DNA of 64,000 bases, from contig JAJEKV010000020.1 of NCBI GenBank assembly GCA_021234155.1, positions 5,936,563 to 6,000,562 of the forward strand, given 5' to 3'. A program made the translations under genes and the position numbers. The notes beneath the pieces were generated by a model. The model saw nothing but the letters and a program-made list of their open reading frames with translations, ran no database searches and had not been told where the DNA came from. Origin of the DNA: Isoetes taiwanensis (taxonomy: Eukaryota > Streptophyta > Lycopodiopsida > Isoetales > Isoetaceae). Positions 43,358 through 56,383 of this stretch are shown here, piece after piece; position 1 is the stretch's first letter; the number at the start of each line of letters is the position of its first letter.

Positions 43358-45310
43358 CTTGATATTCTTGTAGTATAGTTACTATAAACTTTTCTCCATT
43401 TGGCTTAGCTGCCACTTTACATTTTACTCTCCACATTACTCTATAAATTTTATTTGTGATCTGAGACCGGTTGGATATCCTTCCACGTATGGCCTTACCA
43501 ATGGGGAGCCTTTGAAACTAAGGATGGTTAGTATCCTCGTGTAGTTGAGAAGTTCTTTGTGCATGTTTGGTGTCTCTGTGCCATGAACTATGTGGTGCCT
43601 TAGCTTGTGTGTCATCCTTTGGTTTGTGGTCTGATCTTATTTTCTTTTATTGTTGTTTTAAGGAATTGGTACTGACTTCTTTGATTGGCACAGTTGTCGT
43701 TTCTCTCTCTCTATGGGCATGATTGCCATTTGCTATTGTTTCTCAATTCTATAAGTTATTGTTTATTTGACGCCAGTCAGATGTCCTTCCCCGTTCGAAC
43801 CATCAATTGGTATTGTGTCGACGGATGTCCTTCCCCGGCTGGTGCTCTATTATTGTGAGATGTCATATTGGAAGTCTCACGTCGCCTGGGCTTGTGAGAG
43901 GTGGGCCTCTTCTTGTCGGGGTGTAGTGTCCTTTTTGTCCAAGTTGTGTCCTCTTTGTCCAAGTCATCTACACAAGAATGATACGATTCTGTGGATAGAA
44001 TATCCATAGAATTGCCATTCTTGGGTAGGGGGCATTGGACTATTTATATACATGCCCCTGTCTATGCGCCTTATCGGCGTTACATTGCAAATAAAAAATT
44101 TTCTTTTCTTTACACAAAATGTCCCACCTCTTCCCCCTTTCTATCTTGACAACATCGTGTTGTCCTGTCTTGCCACGTATTGACTACTTCCCATGCAGGC
44201 TGAACATTCCTGCATGGACTATTGGTTTCTCTAACTTGGATTCTTGCAGGTTGTGGAGGAATACTAGTTGGGTATTCTTAAGGAGGGTCGTTGTTCTTAC
44301 CGTTGATCACTTTTCCCAAGGATTGGGTCGAGCACTCTCGACGCGGTCATTAAGCAGTTGTTTCGGGCTGTTGGGATCGTGAAGGACCTTTCTTCTGTTA
44401 TCATTATTGCGGAGGAATCTTAGCTGGATCCTGCATTAAGGGGGTCATTGTTCTTGCCATTGATCAATTTTCCCAAGGATTGGGGTCAAGCACTCTAGAC
44501 ACAGTCAATATTGTTAGGGTCGTGAAGGACATTTTTAGGGTTCTACTATCATTATACATAAGCTGTGTATATTCAATTATCCATATAGCCCCCATATTGG
44601 GGGCCCATGTACTTTATCTTGTTTGCAATGAAACACGCATCTTCAAGGTTCTTCTTCTTCGGGGTGTAGTGTCCTCTTTGTCCAAGTTGTGTCCTCTTTG
44701 TCCAAATCATCTACGCAAGAATTCTAGTACTCTTCATAGAAAAGATATTAAGGCAACGTGTACCAAACAAACTACTATGTATGTTTATGTATAGTAAAAT
44801 TTTGGCAAAAAAATACCTACTTATAGTGCAAAGAAAGCTATTGTGATTGAAGTAGATATATTATAGCTTAATACAAATACTCATCGAATCTCAAACTAAG
44901 ATTATAAACTTATATTTTTCTTGAACTCTCTAGAAGTTCAACCTTTTATTTTAAAAGCGGTGAAGCAAACTATGTTCATCAAACAAAAGCACATAATTGG
45001 ATTAGCCTTGTATATGTCCAAAAAGAACGTCAACTCCAAATCCTTTTTACAAAAGTTCAGTTAATACCCAGCAACGCTGGGCACTTTTCTCGTGATATAA
45101 TAAACTTTACAGAAGATGCATGAGATACATTATGCAAATTCGTTGTATATATTTCTCTTTCATACAGGCTCTAGCATTTGCATCACACGCCTAGAACTTT
45201 TATAGAAGTCAAATCCAATTCTTTACTTGTTCTACAATTCATTGTCTTCAATCACAATCTTGATCATTTTCTATTTTACTCTCCAAAGCTCTTGCAATGC
45301 AAGAGATCAT
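43358..45310 (+). other. No clear gene; internal duplications and a dispersed repeat
   Basis: Two pairs of duplicates are visible. TGTCCAAGTTGTGTCCTCTT lies at about 43,938 and 44,680, and CTTTTCCCAAGGATTGGGTC at about 44,311 recurs as TTTTCCCAAGGATTGGGGTC at 44,469. Positions 44,721-45,030 belong to a dispersed repeat also found at 57,494. The ORFs here show no family resemblance. Confidence 0.45.
44721..45035 (+). repeat. Dispersed repeat of about 310 bp, copy 1
   Basis: It includes AAATACCTACTTATAG, GCTATTGTGATTGAAGTAGAT, GAAGCAAACTATGTTCATCA and AGCACATAAT, in the same order and orientation as 57,494-57,790. Just beyond lies CAGCAACGCTGGGCA (45,069); the same string sits before the second copy (57,475). 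The repeat is unclassified. Confidence 0.75.
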
Positions 45311-45552
45311 CACAACAAGAAAAGGGTCATTTAGCGACGTCTATAGCGACGTCTGAGCGACGTCTATGCGACGTCTGACGGCGTCGCACAGACGTCGTTG
45401 CAGACACGTCGCATGCGACGTGCGTCGCATGCGACGTCGGCAGGCGTCGCTCAGACGTCGCGCAGACGTGACTCAGACGTGACTCAGACGCCTTTCGGAC
45501 GTCGAGATCGCGGGACGGACGTCGCGTCGCGGCGTCAAAAAAAAAAAAAAAA

Positions 45553-45584
<32 letters not shown>

Positions 45585-46279
45585 GGAAAGAATTTTAATA
45601 GTTAGTTACAATATCATATACAAGAGGCAAGAGGCGAGTAGTGGCTATCTTTACGTGTTCCCTGTTAGGGGAAAACCCGTATAGCCAATTCTATAACAAT
45701 ACGACCAATATTAGACAATGACATTGAAAGTTAACGTGAACTAAGAGTTTATAGCACTTACGAATCTATGTAAAAAGCCTTTTCGGCCGCCGTAACCCAA
45801 GTGAGGCGAATTCGTTTGTTTGAAGTTGCCTTGGCGGTCCAGTGAGGCGAGATGTTTTTCTTGGAATCTTTTGCACGTTCGAAAGTGATCCGATTGCAAG
45901 GAATACAACATGACAAGTTAAATGTCTTATTTCGAATTGAGCGAATGGCAACAAATAACAAATACCTTGATATCTTCCTTATGGATGATTAAGTGGTTTA
46001 GGGACCTTTGACCAATCGCCTCCCAATTTTTTGGCATTCGACTTCAATTTTGCAATCACTCTTTGCCTTTTCTATAAATCGATAGATTAACACAAAACAA
46101 AAGAATAAAAATAAGACTATGACTAGGTCATGTACCTTCTTTTTCGAAGCAGCTCCCCATCATCGAAATGAGCCCCTTCCAAATCTGGATTAGTAGGATT
46201 AAAAGCTAGAGTTGGCTAACATACGCTTTAGGGTTATAAGCTAGATTTGGCCACCTCTACCTAAGAATTACAAGAAAAG

Positions 46280-46563
46280 TCGACTTGGACCCGAACACTG
46301 GTCATCTCCACTCGTAGTGGAGCCTACCGCGTGCCCTTGAACAAGCCACTACAATTTTATTTTAAGCCTAAAAATAACAAGTGGTCGTGGACTTGAACCC
46401 GGCACGTGGCCCTCTCCACTCTAGGTGGAGCCCGCCGTGCCCTTGAACAAGCCACTCCTTAACCTAGGAAAAAATATATGATCGTAGTGAAGTGGACTTG
46501 AACCGGGTACATGGTCCTCCCCACTCTAGGTGGAGCCGACCCGTGCCCTTGAACAAGCCACTC
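46280..46563 (-). repeat. Three tandem tRNA-like units
   Basis: On the minus strand each unit of about 72 nt runs AGTGGCTTGTTCAAGGGCAC, then a hairpin CTCCAC-CTAGA-GTGGAG, then GGGTTCAAGTCCA, which matches the Pol III box B. Units lie at about 46,280-46,350, 46,387-46,456 and 46,491-46,563, with spacers of about 35 bp. The size and B-box fit a tRNA-derived sequence, but the D-arm and acceptor pairing are poor. These are SINE-like or tRNA pseudogene repeats rather than working tRNAs. Confidence 0.5.
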
Positions 46564-46679
46564 CATCAATTTTTTTTAACCTGCTTAAAATTATAAAAAT
46601 AAAATGCAAGCGCGATCAACTTACCAAAAGAAGGACGTGTGTAACAAGATCCTGACGGGTCCAAATCGAAATAAAAAGC

Positions 46680-47010
46680 AACAAAGAGTTAGAAGAATAA
46701 GAACAACGGAAAAAAAAGATCGAAGAAGAAACAAAAAAAAATAAAGAAGATGAAGAAATAGTAAAACAAGAAAGAAAAAAAATGAATGAATCAAAGAAGA
46801 AGAGAAGGGGAAAGAGGAGAAAAAAGAAATTAGGGGAAGAAAGAGAAGAATGGAAGAAATAAGAGAATGAAATGGAAGAAGATAGAAGAATGGAAGAATG
46901 GAAGAGTGAAATAAGGGAAGAATCGAAGAAAGAAATGAGGAAAGAAGGAAAAAGAAGAAGAATGAAGAAACAAGAAGAAGAAAAAGAAGGAAAGAGATAG
47001 AAAAAAAAAT
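46680..47010 (+). repeat. GA-rich purine tract
   Basis: Over about 330 bp the plus strand is almost wholly A and G (GAAGAA, AAAGAAG, GGAAGA mixtures). It is low-complexity and lies within the second CACTA-like element. Confidence 0.8.
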
Positions 47011-47465
47011 TTGAAATCTACACTAAATCATTCAATCAAAAAAACCATTCAATCCAAAAACCATGATCTACTAACCTTAAAAAGAGTGCTTGCAAGTCGT
47101 TCAAGGTCGTAGCGCCGAAGATCGCCCAAAATAGTCGATAGAAGGAAGCCTAGGAATGGTCCCGGAAAAGACGGCCCGCGGGACTGTAAAAAACACACGG
47201 CGTCGCATGCGACGTCGCGACGTCGCATGCGACGTAATTTTGAAATCGTATATACGATTTCAAAAATCGTATATACGACGCATGCGACGTGTCCGTGACG
47301 TATTTTGTTATAGCGACGTCTAACACTTTTTAATTTTTTTGGTGCCTTTTTTTCATCTGATGGTCATGAAAGTTTGTCCTTATGCTAATTTGGACATTCC
47401 CGAGTCATATATGCAGTCAAAATCGCATTCCGGATTTAACCAATCTTCTATTGCTACTACTTACA

Positions 47466-47505
47466 AATGTTTGAGCCTGGGGTGGCATGTTTGAGCCTGG
47501 GGTGG
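47466..47505 (+). repeat. Two units of the 19-bp minisatellite at the satellite edge
   Basis: TGTTTGAGCCTGGGGTGGCA, then TGTTTGAGCCTGGGGTGGC, is two copies of the minisatellite unit. The 1.12-kb satellite starts at once after it (GGTTTGATAAGTTCTCCC). Confidence 0.75.
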
Positions 47506-50500
47506 CGGTTTGATAAGTTCTCCCGGACGGATGTTGGATTTTTTTGGCCCTTATCGAACGAGGGCCCTTGAACGAAGGATTCAATGGTCGGATAGGGGAA
47601 CCGAGATCCGGGAGTGTGGTCTTTAGCGTACGGCCCCCCGGGGGAGCGCTGCCAGGAAAGGCTACCTTGGGAAACTTTTTGGGGCTCGCCTCTGGGGGTT
47701 CAGACTCTCCCCTCTAATGAGACGGCCTTGCAAGGTCCTGGCCTTGTTTGACTTGGGCAAGTGTGCGGCTTCGTTTGCTTAACAACAGTTTGCCGGACCG
47801 TTCTAATGCAAACACTTTGATCTAAACCTTGTCCGGAAATTTTGAAAACTGGCCTGTATGTTGGTGATGACTTAGGAAGCCTGCTGACAAAAAATCATAA
47901 TTTAATTCCGTACTATGCATTAATTACGAATTTATGAATGTCTTGCTACTACAAAAGCTGCCCTTTACTTCTAACTGCCACAACGGGAGGAGTACAGATC
48001 CAAACTCCATTCCGTCAGTTCCCCTTGCTTTGCGTTCTCAACTGCATCTTATCGGCCAAGTGCCAAGTGCAAAAGACCAAAACTCAGCACCCAAAACGTA
48101 AACCCTGCTAGAACCTGGCAACTCATAGGGTTTACGTTTCGGAGGCTCTATCCTTGTCAAATTCGACTAGGACCTTGCGCCGTGTCTTGACGTAGAGGAG
48201 TGGTGTTGACGCCAGAGCACGGACCCTAAAACAACCTCGAAACTTGACTTGCCCTAAAAAGTCCTCTCCGGGGTCTCCTGGCGACGGGACGGGCAACTTC
48301 CCCTCTCCGAATCGCGGATTCGCTCGCCAATGGACTCGGAATGTCGACATTGTCCTGGTGACCAAGTTTCGTGGCCAGAAGACCACCCCTTCTCGAGGTA
48401 GCGTCAAACTATCTCATGTCCAACACACTCGTAGTCAATTGACCTAGGAGGTGGGTGTCGAATACTGCAACGTAGGGCGTAAGTGTTTCTTTCTTTTGCA
48501 AAACTGACCATGCAACTTGGTCTCTAGGGTAATTTCGGCCTCCCGGACGATGTGGAGAAGTCGAATCGCCATTCCGGAGCCTCCGCAATGTCTGAACGAC
48601 AAAACACTTTGGTTTCTACACGGTCGACCGCAGGACGCTTCGCGGTTTGATAAGTTCTCACGGACGGATGTTGGAGTTTTTTGGACCTTATCGAGACAGG
48701 ACCCTTGAACGAAGGATTCAACGGTCGGATAGGGGAACCGAGATCCGGGAGTGTGGTCTTTAGCGTACGGCCCCCCGGGGGAGCGCTGCCAGGAAAGGCT
48801 GCCTCGGGAAACTTTTTGGGGCTCGCCTCCTGGGGTCCGGACTCTCCCCTCTAATGAGGTGGCCTTGCAAGGTCCTGGCCTTGTTTGACTTGGGCAAGTA
48901 TGCCAGCTCGGCTGCCCAACAACAGGCTGCCCGGACCGTTCTAATGCAAATACTTTGATCTAAATCTTGTCCGGAAATTTTGAAAAGTGGCATGTATGTT
49001 GGCGATGACTTAGGAAGCCTGCTGACAAAAAATCAGAATTTAATTCCGTACTATGCATTAATTACGAATTTATGAATGTCTTGCTACTGCAAAAGCTGCC
49101 CTTTACTTCTAACTGCCACAACGGGAGGAGTACAGATCCAAACTCCATTCCGTCAGTTCCCCTTGCTTCGCGTTCTCAACTGCATCTTATCGGCCAAGTC
49201 CCAAGTGCAAAGGACCAAAACTCGGCACCCAAAACGCAAACCCTGCTAGAACCTGACAACTCATAGGGTTTACGTTTCGGAGGCTCTATCCTTGTCAGAT
49301 TCGACTAGGACCTTGCGCCGTGTCTTGACATAGAGGGGGGGTGTTGACGCCAGAGTAAGGACCCTAAAAACCATCCGGAAGCAGCTTGCCCCAAAAGTCC
49401 TCTCCCGAAGGCCCTGGCGACGGACGGGCAACTTCCCCTCTCTGGAATCGTGATTCGGCTCTGCCAATGGACTCGGAATATCGACATTGTCCTGGTGACC
49501 AAGTTTCGTGGCCAGAAGACCACCCCTTCTCGAGGTAGCGTCAAACTATCTCATGTCCAACACACTCGTAGTCAATTGACCTAGGAGGTGGGTGTCGAAT
49601 CTTCAAACGTGGGGCTTAAGTGTTTCTTTCTTTTGCAAAACCCCGACCATGCAACTTGGTCTCTAGGGTAATTTCGCCTCCTGACGATGTGGAGAAGTCG
49701 AATCGCCATTCGAGCCTCGCAATGTCCGAACGACAAAACACTTTGGTTTCTACACGGCCGACCCGGGGCGCCAGCGGTTTGATAAGTTCTCACGGACGGA
49801 TGTTGGAGTTTTTGGACCTTATCGAGCGGGACCCTTGAGCGAAGGATTCAACGGCCGGATAGGGGAACCGAGATCGGGGAGTGTGGTCTTTAGCGTCACG
49901 GCCCCCGGGGAGCTGCCGCCAGAAAGGCTGCCTCGGGGAAACTTTTTTGGGGCTCGCCTCGGGTTCGTGACTCTCCCCTCTAATGAGGCGGCCTTGCAAG
50001 GTCCCCGCCTTGTTTGACTTGGGCAAGTGTGCCGGCTTCGCCCAACAACGCTGCCGGACCGTTCTAATGCAAACACTTTGATCTAAACCTTGTCAGGAAT
50101 TTTGAAAACCGGGTCAGATGTTGGCGATGACTTAGGAAGCTTGCTAGGAACCCGACAACTCATAGGGTTTACGTTTCGGAGGCTCTATCCTTGTCAGATT
50201 CGACTAGGACCTTGCGCCGTGTCTTGACATAGAGGGGGGTGTTGGCCGCAGCACGGACCCTAAAAACATCCCGAAGCGGCTTGCCCCAAAAGTCCTCTCC
50301 CCGAAGGCCCCGCGGCGACGGACGGGCAACTTCCTCTCGAATCGGATTCGGCTCGCCAATGGACTCGAATATCGACATTGTCCCGGTGACCAAGTTTCAG
50401 GTGGCAAGACCACCCCCTTCGAGGTAGCGCCAAACTATCTCATGTCCAACACACCGTAGTCAATTGACCTAGGAGGTGGGTGTCGAATACTGCAACGTAG

Positions 50501-53500
50501 GGCGTAAGTGTTTCTTTCTTTTGCAAAACTGACCATGCAACTTGGTCTCTAGGGTAATTTCGGCCTCCCGGACGATGTGGAGAAGTCGAATCGCCATTCC
50601 CGAGCCTCCCGCAATGTCCGAACGACAAAACACTTTGGTTTTACACTGATGGCCGACCCCAGACGCCAGCGGTTTGATAAGTTCTCACGCGGACGGATGT
50701 TGGAGTTTTTGGACCTTATCGAGGACGGGACCCTTGAACGAAGGATTCAACGGTCCGGATAGGGGAACCGAGATCCCGGAGTGTGGTCTTTAGCGCACGG
50801 CCCCACCTGGGAGCGCCGCCAGAAAGGTTGCCTCGAAACTTTTGGGGCTCGCCTCCGGGGTTGAGACTCTCCCTCTAATGAGGCCGTTGCAAGGTCCCCG
50901 CCTTGTTTGACTTGGGCAAGTGTGCCGGCTCGGCTGCCCAACACAGCTGCCGGGACCGTTCTAATGCAAACACTTTGATCTAAACCTTGTCAGGAAATTT
51001 TGAAAACCGGCCCGTATGTTGGTGATGACTTAGGAAGCCTGCCGACAAAAATCATAATTTAATTCCGTACTATGCATTAATTACGAATTTATGAATGTCT
51101 TGCTACTACAAAAGTCGCCCTTTACTTTAACCGCCACAACGGAGGAGTACAGATCCAAACTCCATTCCGTCGGTTCCCTTGCTTTATGTTCTCAATCGCA
51201 TCTTATCGGCCAAGTGCCAAGTGCAAAGACCAAAACTTCAGCACCCAAAACGCAAAACCCCGCTAGAACCCGGCAACTCATAGGGTTTACGCTTTGGAGG
51301 CTCTATCCTTGTCGATTCGACTAGGACCTGGCGCCGTGTCTTGACGTAGAGGAGTGGTGTTGACGGCGCAGCACGGACCCTAAAACAACTCCGAAACAGC
51401 TTTGCCCCAAAAGTCCTCTCCCGAAGGCCCCCCGGCGACGGACGGGCAACTTCCCTCTCCGGAATCGTGATTCGCTCGCCAATGGACTCGGAATGTCGAC
51501 ATTGTCCCCGGGTGACCAAGTTTCGCGGGCCGAAGACCACCCTTCTCGAGGTAGCGTCAAACTATCTCATGTCCAACACACTTTCGTAGTCAATTGGCTT
51601 AGGAGGTGGGCTGTCCGAATCGCAACGTAGGGCGTAAGTGTTTCTTTCTTTTGCAAAACGGACCGTGCAACTTGGTCTCTACGGTAATTTCGGCCTCCCG
51701 GACGATGTGGCGAAGTCGAATCGCCATTCCGGAGCCTCCGCAATGTCCGAACGACAAAACACTTTGGTTTCTACCCTACGATCGACCAGAGGAAGGCGGG
51801 GTTTGATAAGTTCTCACGGACGGATGTTGGATTTTTTTGGACCTTATCGAGACAGGGCCCTTGAACGAAGGATTCAACGGTCGGATAGGGGAACCGAGAT
51901 CCGGGAGTGTGGTCTTTAGCGTACGGCCCCCTACCGGGAGCGCCGCCAGAAAGGCTGCCTCGAAACTTTTTGGGGCTCGCCTCACGGGGTCCGGACTCTC
52001 CCCTCTAATGAGGTGGCCTTGCAAGGTCCCGCCTTGTTTGACTTGGGCAAGTATATGCTTAATGGGCTGCCCAACAACAGGCTGCCGGACCGTTCTAATG
52101 CAAATACTTTGATCTAAATCTTGTCCGGAAATTTTGAAAAGTGGCATGTATGTTGGCGATGACTTAGGAAAGCTGCCAACGACAAAAAATCAGAATTTAA
52201 TTCCGTACTATGCATTAATTACGAATTTATGAATGTCTTGCTACCGCAAAAGTCGCCTTTACTTCTAACCGCCACAACGGGAGGAGTACAGATCCAAACT
52301 CCATTCCGCAGTTCCCTTGCCAGCGTTCTCAATCGCATCTTATCGCCAAGTCCCAAGTGCAAAGGACCAAAACTTCGGCACCCAAAACGCAAACCCCGCT
52401 AGAACCTGACAACTCATAGGGTTTACGTTTCGGAGGCTCTATCCTTGTCAGATTCGACTAGGACCTTGCGCCGTGTCTTGACATAGAGGGGGGGTGTTGA
52501 CGCCAGAGCATGGACCCTAAAAACCATCCGGAAGCAGCTTGCCCCAAAAGTCCTCTCCCGAAGGCCCTGGCGACGGACGGGCAACTTCCCCTCTCTGGAA
52601 TCGTGATTCGGCTCTGCCAATGGACTCGGAATATCGACATTGTCCTGGTGACCAAGTTTCGTGGCCAGAAGACCACCCCTTCTCGAGGTAGCGTCAAACT
52701 ATCTCATGTCCAACACACTCGTAGTCAATTGACCTAGGAGGTGGGTGTCGAATACTGCAACGTAGGGCGTAAGTGTTTCTTTCTTTTGCAAAACTGACCA
52801 TGCAACTTGGTCTCTAGGGTAATTTCGGCCTCCCGGACGATGTGGAGAAGTCGAATCGCCATTCCGGAGCCTCCGCAATGTCTGAACGACAAAACACTTT
52901 GGTTTCTACACGGCCGATCGGGGACGCCTTCGTGGTTTGATAAGTTCTCACGGGACGGATGTTGGAGTTTTTGGACCTTATCGAGACAGGACCCTTGAAC
53001 GAAGGATTCAACGGCCGGATAGGGGAACCGAGATCCGGAGTGTGGTCTTTTAGCGACGGCCCCACCTGGGAGAGCCGGCCAGAAAGGCCGCCTCGGGGAA
53101 CTTTTTGGGGCTCGCCTCCGGGGTCGGACTCTCCCCTCTAATGAGGCGGCCTTGCAAGGTCCTGGCCTTGTTTGACTTGGGCAAGTGTGCATTTCGGCTG
53201 CCCAACAACAGGCTGCCCGGACCATTCTAATGCAAACACTTTGATCTAAACCTTGTCCGGAAATTTTGAAAACTGGCCTGTATGTTGGCGATGACTTAGG
53301 AAGCTCACGACAAAAAATCAGAATTTAATTCCGTACTATGCATTAATTACGAATTTATGAATGTCTTGCTACTTTGCAAAAGTCGCCCTTTACTTCTAAC
53401 CGCCACAACGAGGAGAGTACAGATCCAAACTCCATTCCGTCGGTTCCCCTTCCTTCGCGTTCAATCTGATCTTATCGGCCAAGTCCCAAGTGCAAAGACC

Positions 53501-55790
53501 AAAACTTCGGCACCCAAAATGCAAACCCCTGCTAGAACCCGGCAACTCATAGGGTTTACGTTTGGAGGCTCTATCCTTGTCCGATTCGACTAGGACCTTG
53601 GCGCGATGTCTTGGCGTAGGGGGTGTTGACACCGGCGGGGACCCTAAAACCATCAGGAGGCGGCTTGCCCCAAAAATCCTCTCCCGAAGGCCCCGGGCGA
53701 CGGACGGGCAACTTCCCTCCGGAATCGTGATTCGCTCGCCAATTGACTCAAACGTCGACATTGTCCGGGGACCAAGTTTCATGGCGGAAGACCACCCTTC
53801 TCGAGGAGGCGTCAAACTATCTCATGTCCAACACACTCATAGTCAATTGGCCTAGGAGGTGGTCGGCCGAATCACCGCAACGAGGGCGAAGTGTTTCTTT
53901 CTTTTGCAAAATGGCCCGCAACTTGGTCTCTAGGGTAATTTCGGCCTCCCAGGACGATGTGGCGAGGTTAAGTCGAATCGTCATTCCGAGCCTCCGCAAT
54001 GTCCGAACGATAAAACACTTTGGTTTCTACACTGCCGACCGCGGGACGAAAAGCGGTTTGATAAGTTCTCGGGGACGGATGTTGGATTTTTTGGACCTTA
54101 TCGAGACGGGGCCCTTGAACGAAGGAGGATTCAGCGATCGGATAGGGGAACCGAGATCCGCGGAGTGTGGTCTTTAGCGTCACGGCGGGAGAGCCCGCCA
54201 GAAAGGGCCTCGAGGAAACTTTTGGGGGGGCTTCTTGGGGTCAGGACTCTCCCCTCTAATGAGGTGGCCTTGCAAGGTCCTGTCCTTGTTTGACTTGGGC
54301 AAGTGTGCCGGCTTCATTTTGCCCAACAACAAAGGCTGCCCGGACCGTTCTAATGCAAACACTTTGATCTAAACCTTGTCCAGAAATTTTGGCGGCCTGT
54401 ATCTTGGCGATGACTTAGGAAGCCTGGCTGACAAAAAATCAAAATTTAATTCCGTACTATGCATTAATTACGAATTTATGAATGTCTTGCTACGCAAAAG
54501 TCGCCCTTTACTTCTAAGCGCCACAGCGGGAGGAGAGGGCAGATCCAAACTCCATTCCGCTGGGGTTCCCTTGCGCGGCGTTCTCAATCGCATCTTATCG
54601 GCCAAGTCCCAAGTGCAAAAGACCAAAACTTCGGCACCCAAAATGCAAACCACCGCTAGAACACGGCAACTCATAGGGTTTTACGTTTGGGAGGCTCTAT
54701 CCTTGTCAGATTCGACTAGGACCTTGCGCCGTGTCTTGACGTAGAGGGGGGGTGTTGACACCAGAGCAGGGACCCTAAAAACCATCCGGAAGCAGCTTGC
54801 CCCAAAAATCCTCTCCCGAAGGCCCTGGCGACGGACGGGCAACTTCCCCTCTCCGGAATCGTGATTCGGCTCTGCCAATTGACTCGAAACGTCGACATTC
54901 CCCTGGGGACCAAGTTTCATGGCCAGAAGACCACCCCTTCTCGAGGAAGCGTCAAACTATCTCATGTCCAACACACTCATAGTCAATTGGCCTAGGAGGT
55001 GGGTACATCCGAATCACCGCAACGTAGGGCGTAAGTGTTTCTTTCTTTTGCAAAATGACCGTGCAACTTGGTCTCTAGGGTAATTCGGCCTCGGACGATG
55101 TAAGTCGAATCGCCATTCCCGAGCCTCCGCAATGTCCGAACGACAAAACACTTTGGTTTCTACACCTGGCCGACCGCGGGGCGCCAAGCAGATTTGATAA
55201 GTTCTCCTGCACGGATGTTGGATTTTTGGACCTTATCGAGCCGGGGCCCTTGAACGAAGGATTCAACGGCCGGATAGGGGAACCGAGATCCGTGGAGTGT
55301 GGTCTTTAGCGTCACGGCCCTCCGGGGAGCCGCCAGAAAGGTCGCCTCGGGGAAACTTTTGTGGGCTCGCCTCTTGGGGTTCAGACTCTCCCTCTAATGA
55401 GGCGGCCTTGCAAGGTCATGGCCTTGTTTGACTTGGGCAAGTGTGCGCAAATTTCGGTACGCCCAACAACAGTCGCCGGGACCGTACTAATGCAAACACT
55501 TTGATCTAAACCTTGTCGGAAATTTTGAAAACTGGCATGTACGTTGGCGATGACTTAGGAAGCCTCACGACAAAAATCAGAATTTAATTCCTTACTATGC
55601 ATTAATTACGAATTTATGAATGTCTTGCTACTGCTCAACAACAAGCTGCCTAGACCGTTCCAATGCTACCTATTTGATCAGAACTTTATCCGGAAATTCT
55701 GAAAATTTGCCTGTATTTGGGGATGACCTAGGAAGCCAACCGACAAAAATCAGAATTTAATTCCATACCATGCATTAATTACGAATTTAT
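47506..55790 (-). repeat. 1.12-kb satellite, array 2 (minus orientation, about 7.5 units)
   Basis: The anchor TATGCATTAATTACGAATTT occurs at about 47,914, 49,052, 51,071, 52,209, 53,337, 54,458, 55,597 and 55,768. Periods are 1,121-1,139 bp. One unit (near 50,140) has lost the anchor segment by deletion, and the last unit is truncated to about 170 bp. Units carry shared blocks such as CTTATCGGCCAAG, GGAACCGAGATCC and TTTGACTTGGGCAAG. None of the overlapping ORFs is conserved across units. Divergence is mostly short indels in the GC-rich part, while the AT-rich anchor is almost unchanged. Confidence 0.9.
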
Positions 55791-56109
55791 GAAGCATGAA
55801 TGCAAAAAGAACGATAACTAAACAATTTCGCATCGAAAAAGGTGGAATTTTGACAAGTGGTGCAACGTGCCGGTGCGGACATGAGAAAAACATTTCACTA
55901 GGATATGCGATGTTGGTGCATGAAAAAGCGCCCGAGGCTTCCGAGAGCTCACATGCCGCCACAAAAGTTCTCTTACGAAGGCCCTGGCGATGGACGAGCA
56001 ATTTCCCCTCTCCAAAACCATGATTTGGCTCTTCCAATGGACTCAGAATATCGACATTACCCTGGGGACCAAGTTTTGTGGCCAGAAGACCACCCTTGTT
56101 CTCCAAAAA
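55791..56109 (+). other. Satellite-derived tail, no gene
   Basis: After a short unrelated stretch, positions 55,960-56,100 again show satellite blocks (GAAGGCCCTGGCGATGGACG and ACTCAGAATATCGACATTAC). It is a broken unit next to the CACTA-like end. Confidence 0.6.
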
Positions 56110-56383
56110 GAACAAAGTACACTAGACGTCTAGCAGACGTCCCGCGCGACGTCACGTCGCACGCGACGTCACGTCGCACAAAAGTGATGCACGCGATGCG
56201 ACGTGGTCGTACACCTGGCGTGACAGATCTGCCACGTCACGGTGTCAGACGTCGCACCACACGTCGCATGCGACGTGTCTGCGACGTGACGTCGCATTGA
56301 CGTCGCATGGTGACGTTATTTGCGATGTCACGTCGCACAGACGTCGCAAGCCCACGTCGCTAAATGTCCATTCTCTTGTTGTG
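56110..56383 (-). mobile_element. CACTA-type element end, GACGTC-rich
   Basis: Read on the minus strand from 56,383 it starts CACAACAAGAGAATGGACAT and continues with the same GCGACGTC-rich order as 10,673-10,860. The first 80 or so bases are almost identical to that copy. The opposite end is degraded (CAAAGTACACTAGACGTCTA near 56,115), so this is a very short derivative or a remnant. Confidence 0.6.

Larger units (their letters stand above)
45311..47344. mobile_element. CACTA-like element with GCGACGTC subterminal repeats
   Basis: The left end CACAACAAGAAAAGGGTCAT is followed by about 25 GACGTC-type motifs in 220 bp. The right end, read inward on the minus strand, starts CACCAAAAAAATTAAAAA and then has GACGTCGC motifs; the ends are related but decayed. 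Inside are a poly-A block (45,538-45,583), a possible minus-strand exon near 45,760-45,990 with no known domain, three tRNA-like units, and a GA-rich block. No transposase was seen. No clean 3-bp duplication was found. Confidence 0.6.

Noticed and set aside
42484..46563. Functional tRNA genes
   Set aside because: T-arms and B boxes are present, but the acceptor and D-arm pairings do not close into a cloverleaf by eye.
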